Source of the DNA: Streptomyces sp. NBC_01197
Lineage (GTDB): Bacteria > Actinomycetota > Actinomycetes > Streptomycetales > Streptomycetaceae
Direction: 5' to 3'
NCBI RefSeq assembly: GCF_036010505.1
Contig: NZ_CP108569.1
Coordinates: 6,712,001 to 6,776,000, forward strand
Length of the DNA: 64,000 nt
Positions 48,301 through 57,785 of this stretch are shown one piece after another. The notes under the pieces are model-generated. The model saw nothing but the letters and a program-made list of their open reading frames with translations, was not told where the DNA came from and did no database searches. Positions within the stretch are counted from its first letter, which is position 1; each line of letters begins with the position of its first letter. Both the position numbers and the translations under genes were made by a program.

Positions 48301-49087
48301 CTGGTACCAGTCCGCCACCGCGGGGCCGACCTCGCTGGAGGAGCGCAGCGGTCTGGTCACCTACAAGGGCGGCAGCCGCAGCACACTCGACTGGTTCAAG
48401 CCCGTGCTGCACCCCTGGCTCGGCACCGGACTGGGCTGGGGCCAGCAGCGCGCGGGCAACGACCTTCAGTTCAACACCCCCGGCTGGGGCGACTCCGGTC
48501 CCGACCACACCGGATTCGGCGACGTCTGGAGCGACGACTCCCTGACCCAGACCACCGATGTGTACGCGAACGGGGTCCAGGTCGACCACAAGACCAGCTC
48601 GGGCGCCTACGCCTGGGACGCCGACCCGGCGGAGACCACGTACAAGGTGGTGACCGACACCACGAGCGACCCGGCCACCTGGGTGCTGTCCACGAAGGGC
48701 CACTCCGAGTGGACCTTCAAGTCGGCCGAGACCCCGGCCGACCACTACACCTACCTGCCACTGCTCAACCTGGGCTTCGACGTGAACACCGACCTCGCCG
48801 GTGATGTCCGTGCCGGGCACACTCTGCCCATCTCCATCAGCGCCGAGTACATCGAGGGCGCCACGGACACCGGGACGATCAAGTCGGGGGCGCTGGAGGT
48901 CTCCTACGACGACGGCAAGACCTGGACGTCCGTCGGGCTCAGCACGGCCCACGGCGAATCCACCGTCTGGAAGGGCTCGCTGCGAGTGCCCAAGGACGCC
49001 GGATACATCTCGCTGCGCGCCTCCGCCACCGACGACCGCGGCGGCTCGGTGAAGCAGGAGATCATCCGGGCGGTGGGCGTGAAGTAG
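45380..49087 (+). CDS. Large secreted subtilisin-family (S8) serine protease
   Basis: A 1235-residue secreted protease. The signal peptide (1-29) ends ALA-AT, a propeptide (about 45-205) starts HTVTLITGDRVTV, and the S8 domain has Asp235 in AVLDTGVD, His267 in NGHGTH and Ser440 in GTSMATPHVAG. About 750 residues follow: an Ig-like domain, a carboxypeptidase-regulatory-like segment, a PA-type insert and a late domain with DDGKTWTSV. This is the layout of large streptomycete extracellular subtilases that supply peptides and amino acids. ATG at 45380 has GAGAGGGG upstream. It ends at the hairpin at 49169. Confidence 0.95.
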   Translation: MTRAPAWRRARWLSAGLALALLPAGQALAATGAAQAPAPSRTAPPSATAHATHTVTLITGDRVTVTDLGGGHSTVSVERPKGATGAVRSQTSNGRVTVLPDEALPYLRSGVLDKRLFDVTGLIEQGLGTGKTDGLPLIVTYGKGARSAAPSGATTVRSLPSVGGAAVRAASSGTFWKSLTDSRTRQAGSFADGVRKVWLDGQVKADMAESNAQIGTPAAWQAGLTGKGVKVAVLDTGVDADHPDLKGRISASKSFIAGEDTTDRNGHGTHTTSTVGGSGAASDGKEKGVAPDADLAVGKVLSDEGSGTDSQIIAGMEWAAKDIHAKIISMSLGSQEASDGTDPMAAAVNALSKDTGALFVIAAGNTGTPTSIGSPGAADSALTIGAVDSADQPAYFTSQGPRLGDNALKPDLSAPGVDILAARSQYAEGTGAYQTMSGTSMATPHVAGVAALLAQKHPDWTGQQLKDALMSTSKTLPDPVYTLGAGRVDVPAATTASITATGSADLGFYSWPYEDDKPVTRTVTYANSSDAPVTLALAADGAADGVVKLADTSLTVPAHSTAQTTVTGDGAKAPVGNTSGQITASAGGKVVAHTAFGLVKEEERYTLTVHVKDRDGAPAAAGLVVQELARGTDPYNAAVGESGTLTLRLKPGTYSVASFLDVRGAKGKDSLGLGFLTDPQIVVDRNREITLDGRQLHQITAQVSRRTETRQLLMEFDRKANGADFGGAVQVPLAYDSIFAAPTKKVTDGTFEYRTVWRLGKPLLEAVAGGKRISDTVVQAGSSLLDGRHRVGIADLGTGTAAEYQGKNVRGKAVLVRATAGVTPQQLTAAAQQAGVVSLFVTDDAPGRLSAWFGADDGSDTPLQVASVNAADGALLAATARRQGTVELTGTRYTPYVYDLSDGHPGAVPKDLSYKPGKKDLATLDTKFHAPKPVDGGEFRYSITGTFPIGYGFAERTHYPAERTDYVSTGTGQLWYQSATAGPTSLEERSGLVTYKGGSRSTLDWFKPVLHPWLGTGLGWGQQRAGNDLQFNTPGWGDSGPDHTGFGDVWSDDSLTQTTDVYANGVQVDHKTSSGAYAWDADPAETTYKVVTDTTSDPATWVLSTKGHSEWTFKSAETPADHYTYLPLLNLGFDVNTDLAGDVRAGHTLPISISAEYIEGATDTGTIKSGALEVSYDDGKTWTSVGLSTAHGESTVWKGSLRVPKDAGYISLRASATDDRGGSVKQEIIRAVGVK

Positions 49088-49113
49088 CCCTGTGAAGTAG
49101 CCCTGTGAAGTAG
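49079..49113. repeat. 13-bp tandem repeat GTGAAGTAGCCCT spanning the protease stop codon
   Basis: Two full copies (49079-49091, 49092-49104) and a partial third (49105-49113). The first copy holds the S8 gene's own stop codon, so slippage here would change only sequence after the gene. Confidence 0.85.
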
Positions 49114-49168
49114 CGCGGGGAGCGAAGCAGCAGAATCACCAGCAACCCGGGCCCTCCGCGGTGCGGAC

Positions 49169-49206
49169 CGGGAGCCCGGTGCGGCGCAGGCCGTACCGGG
49201 CTCCCG
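49169..49206. terminator. Hairpin terminator after the S8 protease
   Basis: CGGGAGCCCGGT at 49169-49180 pairs exactly with 49195-49206 across a 14-nt loop, between the protease stop and mutA. Confidence 0.78.
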
Positions 49207-49279
49207 AACGGACGAGAGAGTCCAAGGTCACAGTGGTTCTCCCAACTGCACACCTGGCCCCCTCGCCTAGCATCTGAGC

Positions 49280-51184
49280 ATGACGGTCCTGCCCGACAAC
49301 GGGTTCCCCCTGGCCGCCGGATTCCCGCATGCGACCCATGAGCAGTGGCAGCGCCTTGTGGAAGGTGTACTGCGCAAATCGGGTAAGGATGTCCCGGGTA
49401 CGGCGGCGGAAGCAGCGCTCTCCACCGAACTGGACGACGGCCTTGTAGTCCAGCCGCTCTACACCGCTCCGGACGGCAGCGGGGGTGAGCAGGCCGGGGC
49501 CACGGCCCCGGCGGAGCTCCCGGGGTTCGCACCGTTCACCCGCGGCAGCACTCCGGCCGGCCGTGTGGCCGGTGGCTGGGACGTACGCCAGCGGCACAGC
49601 CGGCCCGATGCCTCGCGCACCAACGCGGCCGTGCTCGCGGACCTGGAGAACGGTGTCTCCTCTGTCTGGCTCACCGTGGGCGATGCGGGTGTCCCGGTGT
49701 CCTCTATCGGCGCGGCTCTCGAAGGCGTCCATCTCGACCTGGCGCCGGTCGTCCTCGACGCGGGCGCCGAATTCGACGGCGCAGCAAGGGGATTGCTGCG
49801 CCTCCTCGACGAGCGCGGTGTCGCCGCCGACGCGGCGCTCGGCGTCCTCGGCGCTGACCCGCTCGGCCATGCGGCCCGTACCGGTGCGTACGACGTCGTG
49901 GCCGGGCACACCGCGCGGGCCGTCGCACTGGCCGAGCTGTGCCACCAGCGGTATCCGCGGATGCGGGCGCTCGTCGTGGACGCGCTGCCGTACCACTCGG
50001 CGGGCGGCTCGGCCGCCCAGGAGCTGGGCTGCTCGCTCGCCACCGCGGTGGCGTACCTCCGCGCACTCACCGCGGCCGGACTCGACGTGGCGGCGGCCTG
50101 CGGACAGCTCGAATTCCGCTACGCGGCCACCGCCGACCAGTTCCTGACGATCGCGAAGCTGCGCGCCGCGCGCCGCCTCTGGGCCCGGGTGGCCGAGGCG
50201 AGCGGCGCTCCGGCGGCCGGGGCGCAGCACCAGCACGCGGTGACATCCCCGGTGATGATGGCGCGGCGCGACCCGTGGGTGAACATGCTGCGTACGACGG
50301 TCGCCTGCCTGGCGGCCGGTACGGGCGGCGCGGACGCGGTGACCGTGCTGCCCTTCGACCACACGCTGGGCCTGCCGGACGACTTCGCCCGCCGTGTCGC
50401 CCGCAACACCTCGACGATCCTGGTCGAGGAGTCGCATCTGGCACGGGTGATCGACCCCGCAGGCGGCTCCTGGTACGTGGAGCGGCTCACCGACGAACTG
50501 GCGCAGGCGGCCTGGGAGTGGTTCCAGGAGATCGAACGCGCCGGGGGCCAGGAGCAGGCCCTGCGGTCCGGGCTGATCGCCGGACGGCTGGCGGCCACCT
50601 GGGAGCGGCGCAGCGAGAAGCTGGCCGGACGGAGCGAACCGGTCACCGGCGTCAGCGAGTTCCCCCAGCTGGTCGAGCGTGCCGTGGTCAGGGACCCCGC
50701 GCCCGCCGCTCCCGGCGGTGGCCTTCCGGTGGTCCACCGCGACGACGCCTTCGAAGCGCTGCGGGCCCGCTCGGACGCCCATCTGGCGGCGACCGGCGCC
50801 CGCCCCCGGGTGTTCCTGGCCGCCCTCGGCCCCGCTGCCGCGCACACCGCGCGGGCCACCTTCGCCGCCAACCTCTTCCAGGCGGGCGGCATCGAACCGG
50901 TTCACGGCCCGGTGCCGGGCGAACCCGGCACGGCCGCCGTGGCGTTCGCCGAGGCGGGCACCACCCTGGCCTGCATCTGTTCAAGCGACGCCGTCTACGC
51001 CGAGCAGGCGCCGGAGACCGCCGGCGCGCTGAAGGCCGCCGGAGCGCGGCAGGTGTTCCTCGCCGGCCGCCCCGGAGACCGGCGCGACGCGTATCTGGCC
51101 GCCGGGGTGGACGAGTTCGTCTTCGCCGGAGGAGACGTGGTGGCCGTGCTGACCTCCGTCCTCGACCGTATGGGAGTGGCGTAA
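49280..51184 (+). CDS. mutA: Methylmalonyl-CoA mutase small subunit
   Basis: A 634-residue non-catalytic partner of MutB, with the mutase barrel domain (about 20-470) and a C-terminal cobalamin-domain-like segment (about 490-634) that lacks the DxHxxG cobalt-ligand motif, as usual for MutA. The heterodimer interconverts succinyl-CoA and (R)-methylmalonyl-CoA, feeding propionate metabolism and polyketide extender units. ATG at 49280; its TAA overlaps the mutB ATG by one base (TAATG). Confidence 0.95.
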   Translation: MTVLPDNGFPLAAGFPHATHEQWQRLVEGVLRKSGKDVPGTAAEAALSTELDDGLVVQPLYTAPDGSGGEQAGATAPAELPGFAPFTRGSTPAGRVAGGWDVRQRHSRPDASRTNAAVLADLENGVSSVWLTVGDAGVPVSSIGAALEGVHLDLAPVVLDAGAEFDGAARGLLRLLDERGVAADAALGVLGADPLGHAARTGAYDVVAGHTARAVALAELCHQRYPRMRALVVDALPYHSAGGSAAQELGCSLATAVAYLRALTAAGLDVAAACGQLEFRYAATADQFLTIAKLRAARRLWARVAEASGAPAAGAQHQHAVTSPVMMARRDPWVNMLRTTVACLAAGTGGADAVTVLPFDHTLGLPDDFARRVARNTSTILVEESHLARVIDPAGGSWYVERLTDELAQAAWEWFQEIERAGGQEQALRSGLIAGRLAATWERRSEKLAGRSEPVTGVSEFPQLVERAVVRDPAPAAPGGGLPVVHRDDAFEALRARSDAHLAATGARPRVFLAALGPAAAHTARATFAANLFQAGGIEPVHGPVPGEPGTAAVAFAEAGTTLACICSSDAVYAEQAPETAGALKAAGARQVFLAGRPGDRRDAYLAAGVDEFVFAGGDVVAVLTSVLDRMGVA

Positions 51185-53385
51185 TGCAGATCCCGGACTT
51201 CACCGAGATCGAACTGGGGCCGGGTGCCTCCGACGGACCCACCGACGAGCAGTGGCGGGCGGCGGTGAAGGAGAGCACCGGCCACAGCGTCGACGAGCTG
51301 GTGTGGCAGACCCCCGAGGGCATCCCCGTCAAACCCCTCTACACCGGCCAGGACACCGAGGGGCTCGACTTCCTCGCCACCTATCCGGGCATCGCGCCGT
51401 ACCTCCGCGGCCCCTACCCGACGATGTACGTCAACCAGCCCTGGACGATCCGTCAGTACGCCGGCTTCTCCACCGCCGAGGAGTCGAACGCCTTCTACCG
51501 CCGCAACCTGGCGGCCGGTCAGAAGGGCCTCTCGGTCGCCTTCGACCTGCCGACGCACCGCGGTTACGACAGCGACCACCCGCGCGTCACCGGCGATGTC
51601 GGTATGGCGGGCGTCGCCATCGACTCGATCTACGACATGCGGCAGCTCTTCGACGGTATCCCGCTGGACAAGATGTCCGTGTCCATGACGATGAACGGAG
51701 CGGTACTGCCCGTACTGGCGCTGTACATCGTCGCCGCCGAGGAGCAGGGCGTACCGCCGGAGAAGCTGGCAGGGACCATCCAGAACGACATCCTCAAGGA
51801 GTTCATGGTCCGCAACACCTACATCTATCCGCCGAAGCCCTCCATGCGGATCATCTCCGACATCTTCGCCTACACCTCGCAGAAGATGCCGCGCTACAAC
51901 TCCATCTCCATCTCCGGGTACCACATCCAGGAAGCGGGCGCGACAGCGGATCTGGAGCTGGCCTACACGCTGGCCGACGGTGTGGAGTACCTGCGGGCCG
52001 GTATCGCCGCAGGTATGGATGTCGACGCCTTCGCACCGAGGCTCTCCTTCTTCTGGGCGATCGGCATGAACTTCTTCATGGAGATCGCGAAGCTGCGCGC
52101 GGCCCGGCTGCTCTGGGCCAGGCTGGTCAAGGAGTTCGACCCGAAGAACGCCAAGTCCCTCTCGCTGCGCACCCATTCGCAGACCTCCGGCTGGTCGCTC
52201 ACCGCGCAGGACGTCTTCAACAACGTGACCCGCACCTGTGTCGAGGCGATGGCCGCCACCCAGGGCCACACCCAGTCGCTGCACACCAACGCACTCGACG
52301 AGGCACTGGCTCTGCCGACCGACTTCTCCGCCCGGATCGCCCGCAACACCCAGCTGCTGCTGCAGCAGGAGTCGGGCACCTGCCGCGTCATCGACCCGTG
52401 GGGCGGCAGTGCGTACGTGGAGAAGCTCACGCACGACCTGGCGCAGCGCGCCTGGCAGCACATCGAGGAGGTCGAGGCGGCCGGCGGTATGGCGCAGGCC
52501 ATCGACGCGGGCATCCCCAAGCTCCGGGTGGAGGAGGCGGCCGCCCGTACCCAGGCCCGTATCGACTCCGGGCGCCAGCCCGTCGTCGGCGTCAACAAGT
52601 ACCGGGTGGAGACCGACGAGGAGATCGACGTACTCAAGGTCGACAACTCCTCGGTGCGCACCCAGCAGGTCGCCAAGCTGAAGCGGCTGCGCGAGGAGCG
52701 CGACGAAGCGGCCTGCCAGGAGGCGCTGCGGGCGCTGACCGCCGCCGCCGGCCGCGAACCCGGGCCTGACCTGGACGGCAATCTGCTGGCCCTCGCGGTC
52801 GACGCGGCGCGGGCGATGGCCACCGTCGGTGAGATCTCCGACGCCCTGGAGAAGGTCTACGGGCGGCACGCGGGGCAGATCCGTACGATCTCCGGTGTGT
52901 ACCGGACCGAGGCAGGGGAGTCGCCCTCCGTGGAGCGGACGCGCCGGCTGGTGGACTCCTTCGAGGAGGCCGAGGGGCGCCGTCCGCGCATCCTCGTCGC
53001 CAAAATGGGCCAGGACGGCCACGACCGCGGCCAGAAGGTGATCGCCACCGCCTTCGCCGACCTGGGCTTCGACGTGGACGTCGGCCCGCTCTTCCAGACG
53101 CCGGGCGAGGTGGCACGGCAGGCCGTCGAAGCGGATGTGCACATCGTCGGGGTCTCCTCGCTCGCCGCGGGACACCTCACGCTCGTGCCCGCGCTCCGGC
53201 AGGAGCTGGCAGCGGAGGGCCGGGAGGACATCATGATCGTGGTCGGCGGGGTCATCCCGCCCCAGGACATCCCGGCCCTGCACGAGGCCGGCGCCGCCGC
53301 GGTCTTCCCGCCGGGCACCGTGATCCCGGACGCCGCCTACGACCTGGTGGTCCGGCTCGCCTCCGCCCTCGGGCACGAGCTCTGA
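51184..53385 (+). CDS. mutB: Methylmalonyl-CoA mutase large (catalytic) subunit
   Basis: A 733-residue adenosylcobalamin enzyme. The N-terminal TIM barrel (about 30-560) binds the CoA ester, with [17 protein letters not shown] and [12 protein letters not shown] as substrate-site segments. The C-terminal domain (about 595-733) carries the base-off cobalt ligand His613 in DGHDRG. It is translationally coupled to mutA and followed after 3 bp by meaB. Confidence 0.97.
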   Translation: MQIPDFTEIELGPGASDGPTDEQWRAAVKESTGHSVDELVWQTPEGIPVKPLYTGQDTEGLDFLATYPGIAPYLRGPYPTMYVNQPWTIRQYAGFSTAEESNAFYRRNLAAGQKGLSVAFDLPTHRGYDSDHPRVTGDVGMAGVAIDSIYDMRQLFDGIPLDKMSVSMTMNGAVLPVLALYIVAAEEQGVPPEKLAGTIQNDILKEFMVRNTYIYPPKPSMRIISDIFAYTSQKMPRYNSISISGYHIQEAGATADLELAYTLADGVEYLRAGIAAGMDVDAFAPRLSFFWAIGMNFFMEIAKLRAARLLWARLVKEFDPKNAKSLSLRTHSQTSGWSLTAQDVFNNVTRTCVEAMAATQGHTQSLHTNALDEALALPTDFSARIARNTQLLLQQESGTCRVIDPWGGSAYVEKLTHDLAQRAWQHIEEVEAAGGMAQAIDAGIPKLRVEEAAARTQARIDSGRQPVVGVNKYRVETDEEIDVLKVDNSSVRTQQVAKLKRLREERDEAACQEALRALTAAAGREPGPDLDGNLLALAVDAARAMATVGEISDALEKVYGRHAGQIRTISGVYRTEAGESPSVERTRRLVDSFEEAEGRRPRILVAKMGQDGHDRGQKVIATAFADLGFDVDVGPLFQTPGEVARQAVEADVHIVGVSSLAAGHLTLVPALRQELAAEGREDIMIVVGGVIPPQDIPALHEAGAAAVFPPGTVIPDAAYDLVVRLASALGHEL

Positions 53386-53388
53386 ACG

Positions 53389-54384
53389 ATGGCACCGCAC
53401 ATCGATCCGGACCGCTATGCCCAGGGCGTCCTTGACGGGTCACGGGCCACCGTCGCGCGGGCCATCACACTGGTGGAGTCGTCCCGGGCGGACCACCGGG
53501 CCCTCGCCCAGCAGCTCCTGACGGCGCTGCTCCCGCACTCCGGGAAAGCCCGCCGGATCGGGATCAGCGGGGTGCCGGGCGTCGGGAAGTCCACCTTCAT
53601 CGACGCCTTCGGCACTCTGCTCACGGGCCTGGGCCACCGGGTGGCGGTGCTCGCCGTCGACCCCTCGTCCAGCAGGACCGGCGGCTCCATCCTGGGTGAC
53701 AAGACCCGGATGGAGCGGCTGGCTGTGGACCCGGCGGCCTACGTCAGGCCCTCACCGACCGCCGGCACCCTCGGCGGGGTGGCCCGCGCCACCCGGGAGG
53801 CCATGGTCGTGGTGGAGGCGGCCGGGTACGACGTCGTCCTGGTGGAGACCGTCGGGGTCGGCCAGTCCGAGACCGCCGTGTCGGACATGGTGGACTCCTT
53901 CCTGCTGCTCACCCTGGCCCGCACCGGCGACCAGCTGCAGGGCATCAAGAAGGGCGTGCTGGAGCTCGCCGACGTCATCGCCGTCAACAAGGCGGACGGC
54001 CCGCACGAACGCGACGCGCGCTCGGCCGCCCGTGAACTCGCGGGCGCCCTGCGGCTGATGCACCCGGCCGACGCCGCGTGGACCCCGCCGGTGCTCAGCT
54101 GCAGCGCCCGGGAGTCCCTCGGTCTCGACACCGTGTGGGAACGGCTCGAACAGCACCGCAAGGTCCTGGACGCGTCAGGCCGGCTGGCCGCCAAACGGCG
54201 TGACCAGCAGGTCGACTGGGCCTGGACGATGGTGCGCGACGGGCTGCTCAAGGAGCTGCACGACCACCCTGACGTCAAACGTCTCGCCCCGCAGCTCGAA
54301 CAGGAGCTGCGTGGCGGCACCTTGACGCCGACCCTCGCCGCCGAGCGGATCCTCGGCGCGTTCCGGGGGCCGACAGCGGGCTGA
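53389..54384 (+). CDS. meaB: G-protein chaperone of methylmalonyl-CoA mutase
   Basis: A 331-residue G3E-family GTPase that loads and protects the cobalamin of MutAB. Walker A GVPGVGKST is at 61-69, the DPSSSRTGGSILGDKTRM segment is typical of MeaB/ArgK, and the base-specific motif is NKADG. It begins 3 bp after the mutB stop, completing a mutA-mutB-meaB operon. Similar proteins were once called ArgK. Confidence 0.95.
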   Translation: MAPHIDPDRYAQGVLDGSRATVARAITLVESSRADHRALAQQLLTALLPHSGKARRIGISGVPGVGKSTFIDAFGTLLTGLGHRVAVLAVDPSSSRTGGSILGDKTRMERLAVDPAAYVRPSPTAGTLGGVARATREAMVVVEAAGYDVVLVETVGVGQSETAVSDMVDSFLLLTLARTGDQLQGIKKGVLELADVIAVNKADGPHERDARSAARELAGALRLMHPADAAWTPPVLSCSARESLGLDTVWERLEQHRKVLDASGRLAAKRRDQQVDWAWTMVRDGLLKELHDHPDVKRLAPQLEQELRGGTLTPTLAAERILGAFRGPTAG

Positions 54385-54408
54385 GATGCCGGCCGGCGCC
54401 GATGCCGC

Positions 54409-55806
54409 TCACCATGTGGTGAGCAGCAGGTGGTTGACGAGCAGGGCGAGGAGCGCCTGCAGCGTCAGCCAGCGGCGCCGGTCCGCGGCGGGGAGCAGCG
54501 CCGCCGCGGGCAGCATCCAGAGCGCGAAGGGAATCCAGATGCGCTCGGTCTCCGCCTTGCTCATGCCCGACAGATCAGCGATCAGAAGCGCGAACAGGAC
54601 GGCCAGGGCGAGCATCCCGAGCCGGTCGGCGGCGTCCTCCCGCGCCCCGCGCCAGCGGCGGACCGCCCCCGGGAGCGAGCCGCCCGCCCGCCGCAGCCCG
54701 GCCACGGACGCCACTCCGGTGATGATCACGGCGCAGGCGAGGTTGCCCCACACCCAGTAACTCTGCGGCCGGTCGCCTCCCACGCCCTGGTAGTAGCGCT
54801 CCACCAGCAGGCCGTACGCCTCCCACCAGTTGAAGCCCGCGAGCGTGAACACGAGGGCGACGAGCCCCACTCCGGCAAGCGCGGGCCCCAGTGGGCGGGC
54901 GTTGCGGGCGAGGAGGAGGACCGCGACAGCCGGCACCGCGAAGAGAGTCAGCCCGTACGAGAGATAGAGCGCCCAGCCGAAGAGCAGTCCCGCAGCCAGC
55001 GCGACGAGTGCGGGGGCGCGGACCGTACGGGTGGCCGCCAGGGCGAGCAGGGCGACCGCCCAGGCGACGACCGCCGCGAAGTAGCCGTCGGCCGACGTCC
55101 CGATCCAGACGGCGGCCGGTGCCAGGACGAGGAAGGGCGCCGCCCTGCGCGCGGTCCGCTCGCCGGTCAGGGCGCGCAGCGCCACCAGAACGGCGACCGC
55201 CGCCGATCCGCCGGCCGTGATGCACCAGACGCCGGCCCAGCCACCGCCGCCCAGGCCGATCCGGTCCAGCCAGACGAAGGTCAGCGTGGCGCCCGGCGGA
55301 TGCCCCGCCACGTGCGCGGGCCAGTTGTGCGGGTCTCCGATCAGGATGTGCTGGTTGAACTCCCGAAGCGTCGGCCCGATGTGCGCGAACCGGTCGATGA
55401 CACTGAGGTACTCGTTCCTGTTGACGAGCCGGTTCGCGACGCCCCGCTGCCAGCCGTCCACCAGGGCCAGCGACCAGATCCAGACCATCGACGCGGCACA
55501 GACCACCGGCGTCAGCGCCCGCCAGGGCAGCCGGGCGACGAGCACCGGCCCGTAGACGATCACCCCGGCCGCGACGGCGACAGCAGCGGGGGTGCCCAGC
55601 CCCACATGCGGGAGCCAGTAGGCCAGCAGCGGCGGCCACGCCACATGCAGGGTGCCGTCGGCGTTCTGGATGACGGTGCCGACGACGGCGGCCGCGGCGA
55701 CGAGCAGCGCTGCGGCGATCGCGGCGACGACGTCGGTCCGCCGTCCCCGGCGCGCCGGGGACGCGGGCTCGGCGGATTTCTCGGCGAGGGGGGCGGGGGC
55801 TGTCAC
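54409..55806 (-). CDS. Polytopic integral membrane protein (possible GT-C fold)
   Basis: A 465-residue protein with about 11-12 hydrophobic helices and few charged loops. A periplasmic-side loop rich in His, Asn and Asp (HILIGDPHNWPAHVAGHPPGA) and scattered acidic residues early in the chain resemble the lipid-linked mannosyltransferases of the GT-C type in actinobacteria, but no diagnostic motif settles it. The GTG start at 55806 gives a basic cytoplasmic N-terminus. It is convergent with meaB, 24 bp apart. Confidence 0.7.
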   Translation of the reverse strand: MTAPAPLAEKSAEPASPARRGRRTDVVAAIAAALLVAAAAVVGTVIQNADGTLHVAWPPLLAYWLPHVGLGTPAAVAVAAGVIVYGPVLVARLPWRALTPVVCAASMVWIWSLALVDGWQRGVANRLVNRNEYLSVIDRFAHIGPTLREFNQHILIGDPHNWPAHVAGHPPGATLTFVWLDRIGLGGGGWAGVWCITAGGSAAVAVLVALRALTGERTARRAAPFLVLAPAAVWIGTSADGYFAAVVAWAVALLALAATRTVRAPALVALAAGLLFGWALYLSYGLTLFAVPAVAVLLLARNARPLGPALAGVGLVALVFTLAGFNWWEAYGLLVERYYQGVGGDRPQSYWVWGNLACAVIITGVASVAGLRRAGGSLPGAVRRWRGAREDAADRLGMLALAVLFALLIADLSGMSKAETERIWIPFALWMLPAAALLPAADRRRWLTLQALLALLVNHLLLTTW

Positions 55807-56001
55807 AGGCCCACGCTAGGCCGCCGGACGCCGGGAGACACCGAGGCGAAGCCGTCCGTCACCGAACCGTCAGATCTCCTCACGGGGTCCGCCCGACGTC
55901 AGAGTTTCGTCATCGGTTCCGGGCCCCGCGAGGCCGGCGCACCGGCTTAACGTCGGGGCGCGGCCGTGGACGACCACCGCCGGAACCCCCCGGGAAGTGC
56001 C

Positions 56002-57291
56002 ATGCGCGCCAAGCCGAATGCCCCGCAGATCCTCTCGCCCGCCGCCCCCGGCTTCTGGCGCAGTCCGCTGCGCGGGCCGTGGCTGACAGCGCTGCTCGGC
56101 CTCGTCCTGCTGGCCGGGATCACCGTGCTGGTCGTGACCGGGCTGCTGTCCTACGCCGCCTACAACCCGGATCTCGCCGCGGTCAACGACAAGACCCCGG
56201 GCAAGGGGCTGCTCGGCTTCTACCTCTTCGCATGGCCCACCGGCCCGCACTGGCTCTACCGCCTCACCCAGGGCACGCATGTGACGCTCGGCGTCGTGCT
56301 CGTCCCGGTACTGCTCGCCAAGCTCTGGTCCGTCGTCCCGAAGCTCTTCGCGCTGCCGCCCGCCCGGTCGGTGGCCCACGCACTGGAGCGGATCTCGCTG
56401 CTCCTGCTGGTCGGCGGGGTGCTATTCGAGTTCGCCACCGGCCTGCTCAACGTCCAGCTCGACTACCTCTTTCCCGGGTCGTTCTACGCGCTGCACTTCT
56501 ACGGGGCCTGGGTGTTCACCGCCGCCTTCGCCGCGCACGTGGCCCTCCGGCTCCCCATGGCGGTGCGGGTGCTCCGCGAGAGGGGGCTGCGGGCGCCGCT
56601 GCGGGACCCCGCGGCCCGGCAGCAGGAGCCGCGCGACACCTCCGGCCTGGTCACGCCCCACCCGGCGGCCATGACGCTCTCCCGGCGCGGTCTCCTGGGG
56701 CTGACCGGCGGCGGATCACTCCTGCTGCTCGCGGTGACGGCGGGCCAGAGCACCGGCGGACCGCTGCGCCGGGTGGCGCTGCTCGCACCGCACGGCGGCG
56801 AGGAACCCGGGCGCGGCCCGAACGGTTTCCAGATCAACAAGACCGCGGCACTGGCCGGCATCGGAACCCGGGACACCGGCGGTGACTGGCGGCTGGAGGT
56901 GCGGGGCCCCGGGGGATCGGTGCGCCTGACCCGCGAGGAGCTGCTGCGCCTCCCGCAGCACGGCGCGCACCTTCCCATCGCCTGCGTGGAGGGCTGGTCG
57001 ACACCGGACCAGGGCTGGCACGGCGTACGGCTGCGGGACCTGGCCGCCCTGGTCGGCGCGGCGGACCGGCCGCCGGGAGTGCTCGTACGGTCCCTCCAGC
57101 GGCACGGTCCCTTCCGCGAGGCGGCGCTGCGGGACAACCAGGTCCGCGACCCGGACTCGCTGCTGGCCCTGCGTGTCAACGGCGCCGATCTCTCGCCCGA
57201 CCACGGTTACCCGGCACGGATCATCGTCCCGGCGGCTCCGGGCGTCCTCAACACCAAATGGGTGGCCTCGCTGACCTTCGGGGAGCTGTGA
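56002..57291 (+). CDS. Membrane cytochrome-b-like/molybdopterin (sulfite-oxidase type) fusion protein
   Basis: A 429-residue protein. Residues 1-190 hold four membrane helices with His residues (GTHVTLG, ALHFYG, AAHVALR) suited to heme b. Residues 224-248 form a fifth helix preceded by LSRRGLLGL, a twin-arginine motif (Arg228-Arg229). Residues 255-429 are a sulfite-oxidase-like molybdopterin domain with the Mo-ligand Cys328 in IACVEGWS. The membrane part would pass electrons to or from the exported Mo domain; the substrate is unknown. ATG at 56002 is preferred over GTG 55966. Its TGA overlaps the next ATG. Confidence 0.84.
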   Translation: MRAKPNAPQILSPAAPGFWRSPLRGPWLTALLGLVLLAGITVLVVTGLLSYAAYNPDLAAVNDKTPGKGLLGFYLFAWPTGPHWLYRLTQGTHVTLGVVLVPVLLAKLWSVVPKLFALPPARSVAHALERISLLLLVGGVLFEFATGLLNVQLDYLFPGSFYALHFYGAWVFTAAFAAHVALRLPMAVRVLRERGLRAPLRDPAARQQEPRDTSGLVTPHPAAMTLSRRGLLGLTGGGSLLLLAVTAGQSTGGPLRRVALLAPHGGEEPGRGPNGFQINKTAALAGIGTRDTGGDWRLEVRGPGGSVRLTREELLRLPQHGAHLPIACVEGWSTPDQGWHGVRLRDLAALVGAADRPPGVLVRSLQRHGPFREAALRDNQVRDPDSLLALRVNGADLSPDHGYPARIIVPAAPGVLNTKWVASLTFGEL

Positions 57292-57785
57292 TGCGGCGGT
57301 TCGAGCGCTGGTACGGGGCAGGTCCGCTGCAACTCGCCGTGCTGCTCGTCTCCTTCGCCGTGGCGGCATACGCGGGGGTGCGGCTGCTCGCGGGCGACTG
57401 GTCCGGGATCGTCGTCTGGTTCGCCGGCGCCGCCCTGGTGCAGGACCTGGTGCTGATCCCGCTCTACTCGCTGGCCGACCGGGCCCTGCGGGCGCTGCCC
57501 GGCGTGGTCCGCGGGGGGTGGACCAACACCCTCAGAGTGCCGGCGGCGCTGTCCGGACTGCTGCTGCTCGTCTGGTTCCCACTGATCCTCGGGCCGCCGG
57601 AGCGCTACGGGCGCGCCACCGGGCTGCCCGGCGGAGTGTTCCTGACCCGGTGGCTGCTGATCACGGCGGCGCTCTTCGCGCTCGCGGCCGTCCTGCGCGT
57701 GGCCAGATCCCTGCGCCGATCGCCGGGTACGGCATTTGGGGCATATCGTGGGAGACGTAACGACTCGGGCTCTAGGGGGTCGTAA
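57291..57785 (+). CDS. Small integral membrane protein
   Basis: A 164-residue protein with four hydrophobic helices (about 12-30, 35-52, 75-100, 115-138) and a basic C-terminal tail. The start shares a base with the molybdopterin gene's stop (TGATG) and its stop shares a base with the next start (TAATG), so it sits tightly inside a three-gene operon. It may anchor or assist the molybdopterin protein. No family was recognised. Confidence 0.75.
   Translation: MRRFERWYGAGPLQLAVLLVSFAVAAYAGVRLLAGDWSGIVVWFAGAALVQDLVLIPLYSLADRALRALPGVVRGGWTNTLRVPAALSGLLLLVWFPLILGPPERYGRATGLPGGVFLTRWLLITAALFALAAVLRVARSLRRSPGTAFGAYRGRRNDSGSRGS

Noticed and set aside
45350..48952. A 1200-codon minus-strand open frame opposite the S8 protease
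   Set aside because: The plus strand encodes a full subtilase with catalytic triad; the antisense frame is a third-position-GC artefact.
50995..53400. An 801-codon minus-strand open frame opposite mutB
   Set aside because: mutB is unmistakable on the plus strand; the antisense product has the biased composition of a shadow.
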